Shown here piece after piece: positions 11,397 to 22,022 of a stretch of DNA of 64,000 nt. How positions within the stretch are numbered: the stretch's first letter is position 1; every line of letters starts with the position of its first letter. Location of the stretch: positions 248,001-312,000 of the forward strand of contig JARGXX010000121.1 in assembly GCA_030374765.1 (NCBI GenBank), written 5' to 3'. Position numbers and translations under genes: made by a program. The DNA comes from Agarophyton chilense. Its lineage: Eukaryota > Rhodophyta > Florideophyceae > Gracilariales > Gracilariaceae. Under the pieces are notes generated by a model, which saw only the letters and a program-made list of their open reading frames with translations, was not told the origin of the DNA and searched no databases.

Positions 11397-13550
11397 GATG
11401 CCGAAGACCCAAAGCCAGTCGAGTACTGGTCGCTCCGATCCTGCGGAACCACCCCCGAAACCGAGGCTCGCCTCATCTGTTGAAGCCGGAGAGAGGCTGT
11501 ATCGTCAAGCGATGTCGCGCTCACGCTCGGTGAATGATGAATGAGATCTCCCGGATGTACTGGCCCCTGTGGCAGCGGTACTCACGCCCACCACAGAAGC
11601 CGTAGTTGACCCTGAGGTCGTCGGACCTCAAAAAGAGGATGATTTGCGCAGGGAAGTGCTTCGTCTCAAGTCTGAGTCAAGCGCTTCGCGTGTGCGCATG
11701 GTTGCGTTGGAATTGCAGATCGCTGCTCTTATCGATGATGTCGAACAATTACGCAGTGCGCATCAAGCACTCGTTCGTCAAGACGATGGGAATCAGGTAT
11801 CTATATCAGTGAAAACACTACGTGAGGATTTGATTCATCTACCGGAAAGGTACGGAAGTACGCCCGATGCGCTACCCAGCTTAGCCGGGGATGTAGAGGA
11901 AGTCCTCACTCGAGTTAACCCTTGTTTAGAACGCCTGGAGGCGGCAGTTCATGCGCAGACTGCTGCTAAACCAGGCGTGCTGGAAGAAGAAAGGAGCTTA
12001 TTTGAAGGAAGCTCGTTCGAAGAAGTCGAAGTCAAGACGTAAGAAGCGGAAGTCCGCACGTGATTCGAGTGATGAATCGTCAAGTACGGAGGGTTTCCGT
12101 TCCAGTACTGATGATTCTGATGATTCAGATACGTCAGATGACGACAACAGTGATGATGGTCATCGAAGGTCCCGATTTCGGAAGAAGAACACGTCTTCGT
12201 GGTTCATGAAAAAAAAAGGCTAGCCTTACAGAGGATTGAAGGTGATCCCGTGCATGAATCCGCTTTATCGGAAGGTTTTCAATTACAGGTACTACCGTCT
12301 GAAAGTGAAGAGCAAGAAACGCTCAGGACGCGAAACCGCGAAGGTGAAGGATCACATCAAACGATTGAAGATCGGCCTTAATGATTTAACATTTGATGGG
12401 AAACCCCCCATTCTCGATATCGAGTTTCTCACTCGATTCTTTGCCGAAGCAGACACTCTAGAGATGAGTGAACAACAAGTATTTGTGTCTTTATTACACT
12501 TCCTAAAGGGTTTTGCTTTAGAGCAATATCGTTCCGTATGCGGATCATTGACAGCCGATGAAGGCGGCGTTAACTCATGGCCAGAGGCAGTGCAGTATTT
12601 GCTGCGCAGTTACGCGACATCAAAGGCGATACGTTAGGCGATCCTGGACCTATGGGATGTGACCCAAGAGTATGAGGAGGGCGAAGCTGAGTACAGTTCA
12701 AGGCTTAACAAAGCTTCAGTCCGCTGTGGAAACGTCCACTCGGCGGAGGACAAGACTACCTTCTACATCGACGGGCTGGACACGAGCATCAAGTCGTTGG
12801 AACCTCGATATCTAGAGAAGCATGGAAGAGTCTCTTTTTTGGAGTTAGTTCAGTTTGCGAAAGCTGAAGGAGACGCGGCCAGAGCGCGTGGTAGCCCCCG
12901 TCGTTTAGTGGCTTTTGGAACCTCAATGGGTAAGGAGAAGATCTCCGCCAAAGTTAATCAGCGCAGCAAACTGCTACATCTGGAATCTCCAGTTGACTCA
13001 CGAGATTCGTCGTTGGCACCCAAAGGGAGTGACTCGCATGAGGAGGCGGTCCATTTAATGGAATAAATGGACTCTTCTGTACCTACAGTGGATCTCTCAC
13101 ACTCGGAGTCTTAGGACGAGGAAGCCATAATGGCTATGGAGGGCCGTCGCCCTATGTACCCTCTCGACACGGTGCCTCCACAAGGAGGTTCTAAGAACGG
13201 GAAACCCGGATGGGTGGATACTCGCACGGCATACCGTTCACAACCCATGTTGACCAACCGTCGTGACGGTTTGATATGTTATTCATGTTATGGAAAATAC
13301 CATTTGAGTGCAGAATGAACGCTTCCTGCAAAGGATCTGAGTCGTTTCATGACGAATTATGAAGCACTCTCAGAAGAGGAAAGGAGCCGCGTACCGGCGG
13401 GCATGTATTGGAAAGCCAAAACTTGGTTTTTTCAGACACCAATGCGCCGGACGGACAAGCCGGTTGCTGAGAATGCTGAAGTGTTACAACCCGTAACCCC
13501 GGTAGGAAAAGGCGCCTTTGAGGCGAATAAGCCGGTGCAACCGGAAAACT
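11397..13550 (+). pseudogene. gag region of E1
   Basis: This is gag of the E1-E3 type: an N-terminal coiled-coil-like stretch (11.57-12.0 kb), a Ser/Asp-rich basic-acidic linker (12.0-12.2 kb) and a capsid-like domain (12.25-12.9 kb) with EAVQYLLRSYAT and RYLEKHGRVSFLELVQFA. A CYSCYGKYHLSAE segment near 13.28 kb is the knuckle position. It is homologous along its length to gag of E2 and E3. The region is spread over more than one frame and is broken. Confidence 0.8.
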
Positions 13551-13589
13551 AAGTGAGGGAGCCCCTAGGGGGTCGGCTCTAGTCGATCC

Positions 13590-16500
13590 CGTAGTGCTGA
13601 ACAGGGAGAGCTCGCCTCCCTGCTCTCGCGCTCGGAAGCCGAAGATTCTCTTGAGGCCTCCCAAATTTCCGCCGTACGGAATCAATCCGCCAAACGGAAC
13701 GCGAGTACAGTTTGACTGTGAGTTACATCGTCCTTGGAGACGTTATACATGTCCGTCAAAACGAGAAAGTTACCTCATGGTAGTGTCTAAAGGAAACTAT
13801 AAGGTCTATGCCGACATCGGCTCTGATAGGAATCTGTTATCTCGTCGATTGACTATCCTGGACACAGGTGCTGGTCCGAACGCGAGTCGGAGCTCGCTCC
13901 TGCTGACTTAGAACCTATTCGATACGGTCCTTTACCGGACATCCGGGATGCCAACAAAAATGCTGTGAAGACACTGGGAACAGTTCGACTCGTGGTGCGT
14001 TTGGGACGCTTTGTAGTCCTAGTCGATTTCATCGTCTGTAAGACGTTAGCTGCACCAGTGGTACTGGGATGTGATTATTGTGACAAGTTTGTCAAATCCA
14101 TTCGCCCGCGAAGAAAACTAGTGGAACTAGATGATGGATCAATGGTACCAATTGTTCGCAAGGCGATGCGTCGTTGCTCTGACGCACCTCCACTTCCACC
14201 ATCTATAGAATACAGGAAATCACGAGGACGTGTCTCGCCGAGTATTCGAGTAGCGAAGAGTGCCATGCTGAAGGCGCAAACCCAAACTTGGGTTCAAGAA
14301 AGAACAGAACGACACGGACTCATGGTAATTTAACCAAATACTCGGATGTACGAATCCCGTGGATTGCTAGTCGCTAACTGCATTGTTCAAGTTGATCCTG
14401 GTAGCCCCTTTTGGATACTAGTGAGTAACTTCACCGATAACGATTATCATATACCGAAGAATCAGGTTGTTGCAACAGCTTTACCTCATCCCACAGTGGT
14501 GGTCCCTACTCATATTTCTACTGCAGACGTATTGGGATTAACCCATGTCGGTGACACAGATGAAGAACTGCAAACTCCGTCTGGAGATCAATTGCAAACG
14601 GCAAAGGATCCAGAAAGCCTGGTCGATGAGCTAGACTTAGCACATGTGTCGGAACACTACAGAACGAAGATCAGGTCTATGCTGAAGAAGTATACATCCA
14701 TGTGGAGTGGAAAAATAGGAGAGATATCCACTACGGAACACCACATTGATTTGGTCCCAGGGTCACGACCCATCTCCCAACCACCCTACAGAGCGGGACC
14801 GAGAACTCGCCAAATCGAGGAGGAGAATCTCAACAAAATTCTGGAAGAAGGAGTAATCGAAGCAGCTCAATCTGATTGGGCCTCACCAGTGGTGCTGGTT
14901 CCCAAACATGATGGTTTTTTACGATTCTGTATCTATTATCGAAAACTGAACGCAGTTACAGTTCGAGATGCATACCCGTTGCCTCTAATGGACGAATGTA
15001 TTGACAGCTTAGGAGAAGCAAACGTGTTTACCACGTTGGACGCCAACTCTGGCTATTGGCAGGTGCCTGTAGCGGAAGAAGACCAAGATAAAACCGCATT
15101 TGCGTGTCACGCCGGTCTCTACCGTTTCAAAAGGATTCCCTTTGGCTTAACGAATGCACTGGCTCCTTTCCAGCGTACTCTAGACATCTTTCTCTCAAGA
15201 TAAAAGTGAAAGACTTGTTTAGTCTATTTGGACGATGTGATCATCTTTTCCCAGGATGTGGAAAGCCATTTACGGCATGTCGAGGAGATCCTCAAAGCAC
15301 TACAGAGCGCAGGTATGACTTTGAAGTTAAAGAAATGCAAATGGTTCGCTGGCACCGTCCTGTACTTAGGACATGTGATCAAACCGGGACAGCTAGCCGT
15401 TCAAGAGGCACAAACAGCGGCTCTCCGCGAAGCACAACCTCCGTCGACACAGAAGCAATTGCGTTCTTTCCTTGGCTTGTGCAACGTCTACCGACGATTC
15501 GTGCCGCGATACTCGCATATAGCGGCACCGCTCGACGCAAAGCTGCGTAAAGGACAACCGGTAGAGCTGGAACAATTTAGACAAGCTGAAGTGGAAGCGT
15601 TTGACACGCTGAAGACAAAGATTATTACAGCCCCAGTCTTGGCGCTGCCCATCCCCAACCTGCCATACTCAGTTGATACCGACTCTAGCGAGTACCAAGT
15701 AGGATGTGCCCGTTCAAACAAACCCTGATGGTGAACGCAAACCCATTGGTTACTGGTCAAGATCGCTGAATGCAGCTGACAAGAAATATTCAGTTTCAGA
15801 AAAGGAATGCCTTGCAGTTGTTTGGGCTCTAATTACATTGCGACCGTATCTCCAAGGAGAACGTTTTACAGTCAACACGGATCATTCGTCTCTACGATGG
15901 TTACTGTCCATTACAGACCCGTCTGGTCGTCTCACACGATGGCGCTTACGCCTTTCTGAATTCGATTTCGAAGTGAAGTATAAGAAGTTACTTGCCAATG
16001 TCCAAGCTGACGCGCTTTTGCGACTCTAAACACTGGGCGAAACCCAAGGCGAAATAGATGAAGAGATACCTTGCTTCTACATAGAGACCCATTCACCATC
16101 TTTTGAAGAAGAGGAACAAGAGACCATTGATGATTATTCGGAGGCAGACCCGTTCCTTGCATTAGCAGACACTGACCTTTCAGTTCAACTCGAGCGAATC
16201 TCGTGCACTGAGCTCCTCAATGAGCAACACGCCAATAAGTTTTGTGCGTTGATACGCTCTCGTCCTAACGGGGGGGAGGAGCTCCTCTTTTCACTCGATT
16301 CACGAGGATTACTGTTAAGACATGTCGAAAAGCCTGATCAAATCGTGATTCCGCACGTCTTGAAAAGTCGAGTACTCCATCTGGCACTCTACAGCAGGCT
16401 GTCTGGTCATCCAGGAGGAACGAAGTTGTTCATAACTCTAAGAAGAGATTTTTACTGGCCTACTTTGGCAATGGACTGCCATGCTACAGTGAGGTTGTGT

Positions 16501-17436
16501 ACAACATGTGCGAAGAATCGCGTGAAGCTTGACAAGGGGCGGAAACCGATGACGTTATTCCAGGCGAAAGCCCCTTTACAATACGTCAGTATCGACATCC
16601 TAGGGGAATTGATTCGCTCAAGGCGAGGTTATCGCTACCTATTGGCCAATCACGAAGAGCTTCCGAAGTATCGGGATATGCCCCGTGGCACGCGCACACC
16701 CGTAAGGACAGAAATGGAACCTGAAAGAAGGAGAGATGTTTTGAACTTTGGCCCCAAGGACTTGGAAACGAGTGCACGCAAAAACGCGCCGTTGCCGCTT
16801 CAGGCTGAACCGTCAAGTGAAGCGCCACTCGCTGTTCCGCCGCTATCGGCTCCCATCCATCGTGGGCAGGAAGAAGAACAGGTATCGCCTCCTGTCGTGG
16901 GGCAAGTACCACCGTCCACCGAACAGCTGTCAGAATCTCATAAACCGAAGGAAGTTCATCCACGAATGGAATTGAGAAGTAGGAAGAAGTACGCTTCTAT
17001 GGAACCTGGAAAACAGGATAGCTCTTTATCTGAGAAAGGTTCTCAAAGAATGAGTACACTGCCCCAGCGGGCAGAACGACAGTTAGTCGACGAGCGAACG
17101 CTTAGCGACGCTGAGACTGCTAACAAAGAGATGCTTGGGTCAGCCCTAAGACATTTCAAATCTGTTGACAGGAGTCTCGCACCAACAGGGAAAGCATTGG
17201 CAAACGCCCAGGAATATGTTATGGATCGCATATGTGAACATGGCGAGCATGAAGATACTAGAGAATTACTATATCGAGTCCGTTGGTACGGTTTTTCTCC
17301 GGAAGCGCATACGTGGGAACCTATAGCTCATATCCCCCGTTCGCAACTCGTGCGATGTCATCAACGCATGCGAATACCACTTCACAGGGAGATAGACTCC
17401 TCGATAATCGGGCTCATGGGCACATCCCATTTCTAA
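13590..17436 (+). pseudogene. pol region of E1
   Basis: The parts in order are protease (ILDTGAGPN near 13.86 kb), RT (14.8-15.4 kb, with LDANSGYWQVPV), RNase H (15.6-16.0 kb, with DTDSSEYQ and NTDHSSLRWL), integrase zinc finger (about 16.4-16.55 kb; LSGHPGGTKLF, CTTCAKNR), a Pro/Ser/Gln-rich linker, and a C-terminal chromodomain (17.2-17.37 kb; YRVRWYGFSPEAHTWEP). The integrase catalytic core is not recognised. The region is broken at several points. Confidence 0.85.
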
Positions 17437-17630
17437 GTATGGGCTACAAAGGTAGTAGAAACTCGAAAGGCGAGAAGAAGGATTGAAGAACTCGAGAAGC
17501 GAGAAAGGAAGTATGAAACTCGAGAAGCGAGAAGAGATGAAGACTAGATGATAAGAAGGGAACGTGAAGACACGAAGTCACCGGAATTTTTATTGGTATC
17601 AAGATACCACCTCAAGGGTGTTGACTAGGA
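17437..17630. other. Spacer between convergent pol and antisense frame of E1
   Basis: This purine-rich spacer contains short direct repeats of the type ACTCGAGAAGCGAGAA at about 17.46-17.54 kb. No gene is seen. The two frames converge here. Confidence 0.5.
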
Positions 17631-17639
17631 GTCTTTTCT

Positions 17640-19473
17640 AGTATCATCAAAGAGACGTGCGAGCACGCAGGTTCGCAAGAAGCTGCGCGCGATCACCCTC
17701 AACTTGGTCCACGGGAAAGCCTGCATCTAAGAGGAACTGCCTCAGCGAATCCAAGCCTGGATCTTCGACCGGCACTGCACTCGGTTGTTGGGTAAACCGA
17801 TGAAAGTTCTCTTGAGCAACTTTCGCCGCTGCGGATTGATCGAGGGAAGTCGCTACGCCTGCCAGCCCTGGCTCGTCCTCGTAACCGAGTTCAGCCTCAG
17901 CTCCCGGCGCTTGCTCATACGGTTCCTCTCCGTTCTCGGATGGAGTAGCATCCTACACGTATCCAGTAAGCAGGTTCGGTGGGATGTCACGCGGGTTCTC
18001 CCGAAGAAAGCGTGCCTGCTCGGAGGTGATCAACTGGCGCGTCCAGGGATCGTACCAAACGAAATATCCAGCATTTTCTGTTCGTCCAGGAGAATGGTCG
18101 TAGTGTCTTGCACGGGTTCCGCGAGCGGATTGATCAGCTGGAACTCCAGACCTATCGACACTGTCGATCAAATCCACAAGATGGAGGAAGTCGGCATGGT
18201 TCGCAAGGGATCCCAGGACAAGGGAAAGATCGAGTTCTCTCGCATACTTTCACGCTTTGGGCGACATGTACCAAACTCTAAAGGTATCATAAGCATCCCA
18301 CAAGAGAAAGACGGCCATCTTGGCGATAAACTAGGTGTAAACCACCCTTCAATATCCCGAGAACTGGTCGTTAACCAACGCGGACCTGATGTAGGAGGTC
18401 GCCGGTGAGAGCTCCACAAAGCAACCATGAGGACTCTCGATCGCCTCCCAATGCTCTGGAATACCGATGTAGCGCCCGAAGCGCGCGTTCCGCCAGATGC
18501 GGTCAATCTCGATCATTTGATACGGCACCAAATAGCCCAAACGTGATTGAGTACGACGTTCGCAACGGGGATAATCCCAATAGGGAATGTCACGCTTTCG
18601 AAGGAAGCGGAACTCCGCACGGAGAAGCGGTTGCTGAAAGCAGAGAGCTGCATCATGCACACCGCGCACACCGCACCAACCGCTAACATCGATTTCAACG
18701 AGTGTCTCGATATACGAGTAACCTTCACCGTCGGTACGGATTTTCCAGGTATCTAGTTCCCAGTCCTGCGGGAGGAGAACCCTACTGATGAATCCATGAG
18801 GACGCTTGTAAATCAGCTTGGTGAACCGCGTACGAGCTTTGGACAAGGTTTCCGTTGAATATCGCGCAATCGCGTTGTCTGGCAAAGCAATATGGCCCGC
18901 CCAGTCGTCGCTATAAATCGCGTCTTCCGGAATACCGTCAGGGAAGTACCCACCGTGTACATACTGTTGTATCAACGCGTCATTGTGGATAGCAACTGGG
19001 TCAAACCAGGGCGCTTCCGCGAAAAGTTCAACGTTGTCGAGAGGATCTCGTCCATAGAAATCCGCAGGGTGCGGGTAGCTCCGCTGAGCAAGACCAGAAG
19101 GAGCTCGAATCACACCCGCAGAGGCGACGTAAGCTACATTCGGCATCGGAGCCACGGTTGGCTGAGGTAACGGTACCGACCGGAATCCGGTGTACGGTGT
19201 GGGGAACGAACGGTAGGGACCGAGTTGAGCAGTAGGCTGCGACGCATAACAAGCAGTATTGGACGGAGCCCCAGAAGGCACATCCTCAGAGGAGGGCTGA
19301 AACGGGTTGGACCCAGCGTTCGGATTCATCGCGAGAGATTGAGCTGAAGAGCGATGAGGAACAGAATGCAGTTGAGAACTGTAAAAGTTTGTCGGGCGGC
19401 GAGGAATTCGTGATGACGATGAGTACCCGAAACACCGGTCCGACTGCTTGTAAACGCTTCTTGCGTCCCCCAT
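17640..19473 (-). pseudogene. Antisense accessory frame of E1 (family shared with E2, E3), broken
   Basis: This runs opposite to gag-pol and starts 24 bp inside the 3' LTR edge. The first 374 residues are open, and the recognisable protein continues to about 17.64 kb with breaks. Conserved blocks shared with the E2 and E3 proteins are APWFDP, LLRAEFRF, YLVPYQMIEIDR, FGRYIGIPEHWEAIE and GCFVELSP; later come a DPW...ITSEQA block and a C-terminal FLLDAG segment. The N-terminal ~100 residues are Ser/Pro/Gln rich. There is no signal peptide, membrane segment or known domain. The LTR beside it is unrelated in sequence to those of E2 and E3, so the shared protein is not just shared recent descent. 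Confidence 0.75.
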
Positions 19474-19485
19474 GGTTCGCGCTTA

Positions 19486-19496
19486 ACGAGGGGGTG
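19486..19496 (+). promoter_or_regulatory. Polypurine tract of E1
   Basis: AACGAGGGGGTG abuts the TGTAG start of the 3' LTR, the position of plus-strand priming. Confidence 0.65.
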
Positions 19497-20211
19497 TGTA
19501 GTATTCTACAATGTCGGGGAATCCGATGGGTCGGGTTTTCGCGAAGTCGCGGTTGGAACTCATGAGTGAGTGTTATCATCAGCATTGTGATATGAAGTGG
19601 CATTCCGCATAGGATGCCTAGAGGCAGAATGTCTTAGTGGAATACGTGGCGTCATGGGTCGAGTGGCTTACCACGGCGCGCGCATAGTTGCGACCCTTCT
19701 AGGGGAATGCCATATAGGCAACGGAGCATGTAGTGGCGATCCACGTGGAAGGCTTTACTACCCTTTGTAGCTAGACGTCCATTAGGGACCATACCCTTAC
19801 AGTGGTTTGGCTAAGTGGCTGCCCACTGGGTATTATTTATATATTTATTTTGGCACTCACCCTGGTACACAGTATATACTGTACCAGAGGTGAGCGCCGA
19901 CTCCAAGTAAAGGAGACAACATGGGCATCATGACTATTCTGTTCCTCACTTAGGATTACTCAACTGGAGATCCGGACGAGCTATAATAGATAGTCAGCCC
20001 CCAACCACTTCACGAGCCGTCTCGTACCTACGTTCCATCAACGTTTTACAGTTGCACTGTTCACCCTCGCTGGCGAGTAGTGGCCTTACACCCCACTTCC
20101 AGCTCGCTGGTGTTGTAGCTCTACCACCCCTTTTCCTTCGCCGCAAGCGATCCATTGGCAGTCCGAACGCTGTCGCAGGTGTCTGCTCTATCCGTTAGAG
20201 CGGATACTACA
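19497..20211 (+). repeat. 3' LTR of E1
   Basis: This 715-bp LTR is about 98.5% identical by eye to 10468-11182. It is followed by the target duplication CTGGT at 20212-20216. On the minus strand it carries an AT-rich AAATAAATATATAAAT run at about 19.83-19.85 kb, which could serve as a TATA for the antisense frame. Confidence 0.95.
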
Positions 20212-20216
20212 CTGGT

Positions 20217-20894
20217 CTCAACCTGGGGTAGCACGGCAGAGCGGGTATTAATGTCCATATCCGTGACGGCGGCACTTCCAGAGTAATTAGTGCAATGGGC
20301 TGGCGTTTACTGCGTAGTCCTACAGGTCGGATCTACGAAATCGATGGCTCGAAGACCAATTGGTGAAACTAATGTACCAAATGGGGTAATTTAGTATCCT
20401 AACGGTACCTACCTTACTCTAAAGGAGAAGCGTAACTCCAGCTAAGTCAATAGTACTGGCGAGGAGCTGGGATCTTCTTGGCCCTGTAATGCTAATCTAT
20501 TACACTAATCAAAACAAATAATAATCTTCATGAGTCCACCTGAGGTCGACTCGTCCACGTGTCGCCTGTAAGATATCTCAAGGCCCGACGGCTTAAAGGG
20601 CTCAACCATTATCATCGCTCCCTCAAAAAGATATTGCTCGCCAGGGTTTGGACAGCGTTTCTCTGTTGTACCGGTAGAAAGGGGTAGACATGCCTGGCAT
20701 ACAAGCAATTAAGCCCACTTCGAAGTCAATCAAATATACGTTTAATTTTCTTCTTGCGTCTTCGCTTTTCTCGTTTTTGTGCGCTTGCTTTCTTTGTATC
20801 CCCGTACTGTATATCAGACGTCCCTGACATAGGAAGCACGTCCCGCATGCCCATCGAATTAAAAATTGTCCTTGTTGTTGTCGTTGTTTTTATA
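20217..20894 (-). repeat. Probable outer part of element B LTR, then unassigned sequence
   Basis: Sequence resuming after the E1 duplication should be the remaining LTR of B. The outer boundary cannot be placed because no second copy is in the window. No gene is seen. Confidence 0.35.
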
Positions 20895-21604
20895 TTAATT
20901 TTCGTTGCCGTCTCCTTTCTTACGCAATGTAGACGTATCCTTCTTAAAATCCTTACGAAGTTTCACCGACCTGTCAAGCTTTCGATTCATCGAATCCCTT
21001 ATGAAATCGTCGTGCTCTTCTTCGAGTTCTCTTGCAGCTTCCCAGTTGCCAGTCTTCTCAATCATTGTCAGTGCCGCCAACATACGAATTGCCAACTCCA
21101 CCGCCAACTCATTCTTTGCGCTCATAGCGCCCAACGAGCTGATGAGACAGTCAATAACCCGAGCTAGTGTTGCAGCTTCCCGGCGGTTCCGAATGTCCAT
21201 CAAAGTACGAGCCTAAACCCACGCAGAGACCGTCTTTAAATTCGTCAGGGCCTTGCGGAGCATACCTTCCCCTCCAAAACTGTCAACCGAAAAAAGTTGT
21301 TCAGAAAACGGTTTGCCAGCGAAAGCAACCCAGAACTTATTGTTCGCCTTCTATCGCTTCGAATTCAAAGCCTTCTTCACGAGGCTCGAAATTCCCTCAT
21401 CTCCATCGTCGAACTCTGAGCCAGAGTCATTGCCGGAATCGACAACAACCCCTTCCATCGCCTTTTTGATGACTGCAAGAACATCTTACCTCTTTGTTTT
21501 ATTCTTTGAACTCTTCCGAGACTCCTTCAATTCCTTAATGTCTTTAGTAATGCGTTTCTGCATCTTTTCCAACCCCTCCATGAAAGAAAGAATATTTATT
21601 AATA
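20895..21604 (-). pseudogene. Decayed unrecognised reading region, target of the copia insertion
   Basis: On the minus strand a 102-residue open frame (20895-21203) is rich in Ala, Leu, Lys and Glu and looks helical (RVIDCLISSLGAMSAKNELA, TGNWEAARELEEEHDDF). Upstream, with several interruptions, readable sequence continues to about 21.58 kb with a Lys-rich coil (MEGLEKMQKRITKDIKELKE) and an acidic Ser/Asp/Gly stretch (DSGNDSGSEFDDGDEG). A matching acidic piece lies on the far side of the copia element at 49.64-49.75 kb. I do not recognise the family; it may be a decayed host gene or part of an older mobile element. Confidence 0.5.
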
Positions 21605-21891
21605 TGACGACCGGTCATAATTGAATGGCTTGGTAATTCTTGTTGTCGGGCTGCTTAATGATGCAACCTTCTGCTTGTCTTACTATTTTACATGGCACCC
21701 GTTTATGTCTCTCGGGTGCTGTAGTTTGTATCTCTATGCTTCGTATGTATTGTTGTTTGCTACTTAAGGTCTATCCGAGTCTTGATTGTAAAACCACGGG
21801 ATAACGCGCTCTCGTGCTTTTGTGTACTTTGTTCTACACCTTGTTTGTGTTATCGACGTGTATCGATTTCAGGTTACAGCCCAACTATTAT
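21605..21891 (+). repeat. 5' LTR of the copia-like element
   Basis: This about 287-bp LTR starts TGACGACCGGTCAT; its second copy is at 49357-49643. The 3' boundary is uncertain by a few bases because it does not end in CA. Confidence 0.85.
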
Positions 21892-21893
21892 TA

Positions 21894-21910
21894 GTTATGG
21901 GCCCAGCGCT
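21894..21910 (+). promoter_or_regulatory. Copia-type primer binding site (initiator tRNA-Met anticodon arm)
   Basis: GTTATGGGCCCAGCGCT is the perfect complement of the eukaryotic initiator tRNA-Met anticodon arm AGCGCTGGGCCCATAAC. Drosophila copia is known to prime from a half tRNA-iMet at this internal region rather than from the CCA end. Confidence 0.85.
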
Positions 21911-22022
21911 CCAGTCAAACTTGCTGTCAAGGCCTAAATTCTCTTGGGATGCAGTATCACCTCCTTAGACCGACGGCAAAGGTGACCGAGAAGAATTTCG
22001 CGATGCTGTTCGTTTATGGCAT

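Larger units (their letters stand above)
10468..20211 (+). mobile_element. Ty3/gypsy retrotransposon E1 with antisense accessory frame, broken
   Basis: This is a complete-length fossil. Two 715-bp LTRs (10468-11182, 19497-20211) flank it. It has a 5-bp target duplication CTGGT (10463-10467 and 20212-20216), a primer binding site at 11185-11202 and a purine tract at 19486-19496. Parts are gag (about 11.4-13.55 kb), pol with PR, RT, RNase H, integrase finger and chromodomain (13.6-17.4 kb), and an antisense frame (17.6-19.47 kb). A full integrase core is not recognised. The LTRs differ at about 11 positions by eye (about 1.5%), so it is fairly recent. Gag and pol are nevertheless interrupted several times (roughly eight or more breaks). 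It is inserted in the LTR of element B. Confidence 0.9.

Noticed and set aside
20754-21167. 137-residue plus-strand frame with a Val/Ile-rich, membrane-like stretch
   Set aside because: It overlaps the minus-strand charged, helical reading region. The hydrophobic run is what Asp/Glu/Lys-rich codons give on the opposite strand.
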